DNA of 64,000 bases, taken from the NCBI GenBank assembly GCA_019925105.1, contig JAHGAU010000010.1:372001-436000 (forward strand). Reading direction: 5' to 3'. How positions within the stretch are numbered: the stretch's first letter is position 1; every line of letters starts with the position of its first letter. A model generated the notes under the pieces. That model was not told the origin of the DNA. It made no database searches and saw only the letters and a list, made by a program, of their open reading frames with translations. Below are positions 59,101 to 64,000 of the stretch, piece by piece. This DNA is from Niebla homalea. Taxonomy: Eukaryota > Ascomycota > Lecanoromycetes > Lecanorales > Ramalinaceae. Made by a program: the position numbers and the translations under genes.

Positions 59101-62100
59101 TTTTAAATATTATTTAATAAATAATTATAAAGCTCCGTAAACATTTAATAAAGGATATGTATAAGAAACTTAATCTTCATAAAGTATATTTTAAGGTAAA
59201 ATAAATTATAGAAAAAATAAAAAAGAAATAAAAAAAATTAAAAAAATAAAGAAGCGAATTTTAAAGCTTATAAATTAATTAAATTATATAAATAAAAACC
59301 TTTAAGAAATTACATTAAAGGTTAATTTAATATACGTTAATTGTAACGGAATTATATATATATTATAAGTAAAAAAAACATACTAAATTAAATACTTTTA
59401 AAGTTATATAAATAAAAAACTTGAAGACGTTTTAATAATATAAATAGCGTTTATATAAGTATTATAAGTAATATTATTTTAATAATTCAAGTATTAAAAT
59501 TAACCTAAAATTTATCCTAATAAAATATTAATAATTAAGCAAAGAATATAAATTATAAGTTATAGAATTATTAATAAAATTTATATATTAATTAAAATAT
59601 TAAAGGAGATAATTAATTTACTTTAAGATTATTTAATCCGGTTGAATTTAAAAACTTTTATATTAATAGCTTTAAGTTATTTAATATAAAATTATACTTT
59701 ATTTACTATAAATATTATAATATATTCTTAACGGAAAAATATATAAATTATAAATAAAGATATAACGGAAATAATATAAGCTTTAATAAAAAAAAGATAT
59801 ATATAAAAAAAAAATTAAAATTATAAAATTTTTTTTTAATAATACGGACTATTAACTATTATTATTACCTATAATTATACCGCTTAAGGATCAATTAAAC
59901 GTATTAGTAAATATAGTAATTATTACCTTAACTATATAGGAAGAAAGAAAGGTCCTTAATAAGATCGATAATAAAAGAATTATTAACGGCTTTAATTATA
60001 AAGTTATTACAGTAAAAGAAGGATACCCCCTTAATAAGGACGTTAATTATAAAATGAATATAATTACGAAGTAATAATGAATTAAAAATAACGATTTAAA
60101 AAAAGAATTAAGTTTATATAAATTAAGGAATAAATAAAAAGGAAACCAAAGGAAAAAATAAAAACCGGGAGGAAAAAAGAACTTTAATAAATTAAGGGAC
60201 TATTAAAGGAATAAACCTTAAACGTTAAACGGATTTATTAATTAATAATATTATATTTCTTACGATATACTTAATATAATTCTTATTATATTTTTAAAAA
60301 AGATAAACCAACTTATAAAGAATATATTAAACTTTAATTATATACGTTATAAGAAAATTATAGTTATTAAAGAAGTTCTTAAGAATAATAAAGAAAAGAT
60401 ATAAAAGATAATTTGAAATAAATAACTTAAGATTAATAATATTATAATTATAAATTTAAAATAAAACCTTCAAGTTATACTTAATAAGAATAAATAAAAA
60501 ATATTCTATAAAAGTAATAATTATTTATTAACCGGAATAAATAAATAAGTTATTTAATATAAAAGCTAATTAAGGATCGGATATTATTATAATTAAGTTA
60601 AATATAATAAAAATATTACGGATAAAAAAAAGGCTTTTAAAATTACTTAAAGTTAATTATTTAAGTATATTAATAATAAACGGAAATTATATATTATTTT
60701 ATATATAAGTTATATTTAATATTTAAGTCGTAAAAATAATTAAATTAATATAAATATTTAAAATATTAAAAAATAACTTAAATTATAATATTCTATGGAA
60801 ACTTTTATAATTAAAGTTAATTATAGTTAACTTTAAAATTTAAATAAAAGTATTAAAGATTAAGGATATTACTTATAAAGAAATTATTTAATTACTTAAA
60901 CCTTAAATACGTTATTTAAGTAAGATATATTAAAAATTAAGATATAAAAAATTATATTATAAAAACGCAATAATATCAAAAGAAGAAATTAAGTTAAACT
61001 TATTTAAATATAAAAATAATAAAGAAAGCTTAAAGATAAAATTAAAAAATAAAAAGGATAATAAAAATTAATAAACTATAAAAAAAAGTTTAAAAAATGA
61101 ACTTAACTTTAAAAATATATATTTTAACGATTAATTAATAAAAAAAAGGATATATTTATATACTTAAGGAAAAACGGCAATATATAAGAAATAATTAAAG
61201 TAAATAAGGGAAGATTAAGAATAAGTTAAAATAATAAGAAAAAGCAGGAGAAGTAAGTTAAATAAGAAGTAAATAAGAACGATTAAATAAATGTTTAAAA
61301 GAATCGGAAAAGGCATAACGATAATAAAAGTCCCTAAAAAACAATAAAGAAGTTTAAAAGCATTAAGGAGATAATAAAGGAATAAAAAAAATATAATAAA
61401 TAATCCGATTAATAATTTTGAATTAGAAATAAACTTTATTTTATATTAATAATACCTTACCGGATAAAAGCGAAAAACAGTTAAATTTATAAACTTAATA
61501 CCCAATAAGATAAATAAAAAAAATATATAATATATAAAGAAAAAACAATATTAATTAAATTGATAATATTTATAATAATAAAAACGGATAATCGTATATA
61601 TGGAAAGGATAATTAATAACTTAAAGAAACTAATAATAAAAAGAAAGATAAAATAAATAAAAATAAAAATAATAAGAATTATTTATTTATTATAAAAAAT
61701 ATAATTATAAAAATTAAATAACCGAACAACTTAATAACTTATTAAGGATTATTAAAGTATAAACACGGTAACTATTAAGTTTATTTAAGATATATATATA
61801 TAGTAATAAATAAGTTAACTTTAAAATTATACAATAAGGAAATAAATATTAAGATAAAGTTATTATAAATTATATTTTTAACGGATAAAAAGTAATAAAA
61901 AAAGTTAATACTTTAAAATTATATAAAAATTATAGATATAAATAAAGGAAAAAGGTATTATATTAAAAGATATTATCTTAAATAATTAAGTATAACTTAA
62001 GATACTTTAAATATTTTAAATATATAAGGATATAAGCGTAAAAAAATTATATAAAATTTTAATAATAAATTTACTTTTATATAAAGTAATATTAAAATTA

Positions 62101-62483
62101 AAAATGAAGCTATATAAAGTTATTATTAAAAAAACTATTAAATTATAAGGAATAATAACTTAAAACGAATATATAATAAAGAATTAAATTAAATATATAT
62201 AAAAATTTATATATATAAATAAATAAATATATAAAATATATTCCTTATATTTATAAAAAAAGAAATTAAAATTAAATTACGATTTATATTTAATTATTAC
62301 TTTATATATAAAGTATTATTTATATTTTATATAGAATTAATAAAAAGAGTATATAATTTATTAAGAATTTTATTATAGAAAACTTTCTTTAAAGCGGATA
62401 TAAAATATAAATATTAAATAATAAAAATATACTTTAATAAACGATATTATCTTATTTTTAATATATTAAATATTAAATGCTCC

Positions 62484-63583
62484 GTTGACCGGAGCAAGGA
62501 GAGATCGGTCAATAGAAACAGCCCTTGAAGGACTGGTCGACGGCGTATATACGGTACAAGGTTACGGGAAGAAGTATATTACGAGTTTTCTTTCTTTTAA
62601 GATTATAGGTATTTTCAATAAAGCAAATTATTAAAGGTTACTATATAACTTAAGGAAAAAAAAGATATTACCCTTCTTAATTAAGTAAATAAAGAGTTTC
62701 TTAAGTAACCGAATTACGTTAATTAACTTAAGATAAAAGATAAGCTTAATAAAGCCCATTATAATAAGGATTCCTTAAAGATTGCTTATTTTTCCTATAT
62801 TATTTTTATTCTTTAACGGTTTATTAATCGAAGAGTTTATTAAATTAAAATAAAAGGTTTAAGTTAAAAACTCTATTAATAACGTTTATTTTTTAACCTA
62901 TAATATTTTTATACGTATAAATTATTTAGAATGAAAATAAATTTATAAAGTTTATCTTTAATAAATAAAAATTTATAAGGCTTAATTTAAGCCGTATAAG
63001 TATAAATTTATTTATATAATTAAAAGTTTAAAGTTATACGATATAATAATTATAATAAACTTAAACAAAATTACGGTAAAGCCGGATATTAATATTAAAG
63101 TCCTTAATTTTTAAGTAAATAAAAAATTTAATTAAAAGGACTATACAAAAAAATTTAAAAGAAAATAACTTTATAGGAAAGGAACCTTATTTATTTTGCC
63201 GTATTAATATAAAAGGTTACGTTATAAAAGGCCCGGATTATTTATTAAGTTATAATAAAGTTAATTATAATATATACTATGGTTATTTAATATATATTTA
63301 AAAGTATTCCGGGATATAGGAAAAAGCTTATTTAAATATTATAGAAAATCTAAAACCGGTATTTAAAAGTAATTAACGGTACTTATAAAGTAACCTTTAT
63401 CCCGGTATTAAAGTTTAAGGTTTTTATACCGTTAATTAAGGTTTTTATACCGTTAATTAAGGTTTTATTAAATTAAATAATCGTTTAAATAAAATTAAAA
63501 AGATATATATATTTAATTATAATAATAGGAAACGGGTAGATCCGCCAGAATCTTAATAAGTTTTAAGTTAAAGGGAATAAACT
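62484..63583 (+). mobile_element. 5'-truncated LINE copy with a nearly unmutated reverse-transcriptase stretch
   Basis: The plus strand reads TGARRDRSIETALEGLVDG and YTVQGYGKKYITSFLSF without a stop to about 62,630. This is the reverse-transcriptase block after the KAPGP region. After that, RIP stops appear (RLLYNLRKKKI, then IFPILFLFFNGLL). The reverse complement of 29,840-30,850 is the same sequence, including GGGTAGATCCGCCAGAAT. It lacks everything upstream of 62,484, as 5'-truncated LINE copies do. The right end at 63,583 is cut by the next element. A 21-bp duplication (63,417-63,458) is specific to this copy. Confidence 0.8.
63417..63458 (+). repeat. Tandem duplication of a 21-bp unit
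   Basis: Two exact copies of AAGGTTTTTATACCGTTAAT plus one T, inside the LINE. The other LINE copy has the unit once. Confidence 0.9.
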
Positions 63584-64000
63584 TGTTATGCACCAGGTGG
63601 TGATAAGTAAATGCACTGTAAAAGTGGGTGGTAAGTGTATGAATAATAATCTATGTAAGTGCTATACAGGAGTAATATATAGGTACGCATGCCAAGCACC
63701 AGGCCTGCTATACCCCTTTAGGCTTTAATGCCCGTAAAGGTCTTGGTAATGGCCTTTATATATAATAAATATATTAAAAAAGATAAAAATACTACGTTTA
63801 CGTAACGACGGCGAGGTCGATAGCCTTATAAATAAAAGCGGCTCCGGGGTTAAAGAATAAGTATATCCAGCGCCGAGGAGGTTGGAGAAGTGGAAATAAT
63901 ACGTGGTAACGGCGTATTAAGAGGGTATAATAATAGTAAAGTCGAAAAACCGCGAGCCGGGCAGTTATTACGATCCACCCGGGAAATAATCGTGGATTTA
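63584..64000 (+). mobile_element. Start of an LTR-type element, cut by window end
   Basis: The LINE breaks off and TGTTATGCACCAGGTGG begins, followed by sequence with normal CpA and TpG content. An AGCGCCGAGGAGG segment at 63,870 resembles the putative primer-binding region next to the 54,711 LTR, so the LTR may end near 63,868. From about 63,890 a frame stays open to the window end (KVEKPRAGQLLRSTREII). The element type cannot be settled from 417 bases. Confidence 0.45.

Larger units (their letters stand above)
52700..64000. repeat. RIP-degraded AT-rich repeat island 2 (continues past window)
   Basis: About 11.3 kb, largely lacking CpA and TpG, with no intact open frames. It is made of layered transposon relics. 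Better preserved patches interrupt it (53,480-53,640; 54,690-54,780; 55,280-55,980; 62,480-62,580; 63,584-64,000). From 56,150 to 62,470 no element could be named. A GGCCGAGTGGTTA motif near 53,610 resembles a tRNA D arm but lacks a B box. Confidence 0.85.

Overview
The window is nuclear DNA of a filamentous ascomycete (Pezizomycotina). The evidence is short introns (about 48-210 nt) with GTRNGY-like donors and CTNAC/CTGAC-like branch sites, fungal-type families (Kre9/Knh GPI proteins, fungal rhodopsin-domain membrane proteins, a HET-domain protein, an A-T-TE NRPS-like synthetase), and two long AT-rich blocks almost free of CpA and TpG. Such depletion is the mark of repeat-induced point mutation (RIP). 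A plant-associated Dothideomycete or Leotiomycete would fit, but the species cannot be fixed from the sequence.

Region 1 (1-26,980) is gene-rich with ordinary base composition. In order: mitochondrial ribosomal protein S21 (-), an RRM/PWI splicing factor like RBM25 (+), a small Kre9/Knh GPI-anchored wall protein (+), a Dal5-like MFS transporter with an in-frame stop near its N-terminus (-), a rhodopsin-domain seven-helix membrane protein (+), a SAM methyltransferase (-), a 954-aa NRPS-like A-T-TE synthetase of the furanone/quinone type (+), ORC4 (+), a secreted cysteine-containing protein of unknown function (+) and condensin SMC2 (-). The methyltransferase and the NRPS-like gene are divergent across a 1.3-kb intergenic region and look like a minimal secondary-metabolite cluster, possibly with the adjacent membrane protein and transporter.

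Region 2 (about 26,980-37,645) is a RIP-degraded repeat island. It holds a non-LTR retrotransposon on the minus strand, recognisable by endonuclease and reverse-transcriptase motifs. It also holds two pairs of direct repeats whose copies differ almost only by C/T and G/A transitions.

Region 3 (37,645-52,700) is a gene-poor accessory stretch between the two AT islands. A small secreted 9-cysteine protein (effector-like) lies 250 bp from the first island. It is followed by a tRNA-like relic, an 84-bp x 3 tandem repeat that encodes a membrane-helix-like unit, a decayed adenylate-forming reductase, a 240-bp MITE in the promoter of an F-box gene, a HET-domain gene with a probable frameshift, and the core gene CDC73, whose start is about 300 bp from the second island.

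Region 4 (about 52,700-64,000) is the second AT island. It contains LINE fragments, one with an almost unmutated stretch, a 698-bp solo LTR with target-site duplication nested in a LINE, another LTR on the minus strand, and an LTR-like start at 63,584. A diverged copy of the solo LTR sits in the gene-rich part at about 17.7 kb.

Exon junctions were placed by eye from splice consensus, frame continuity and family conservation. No database search was run.
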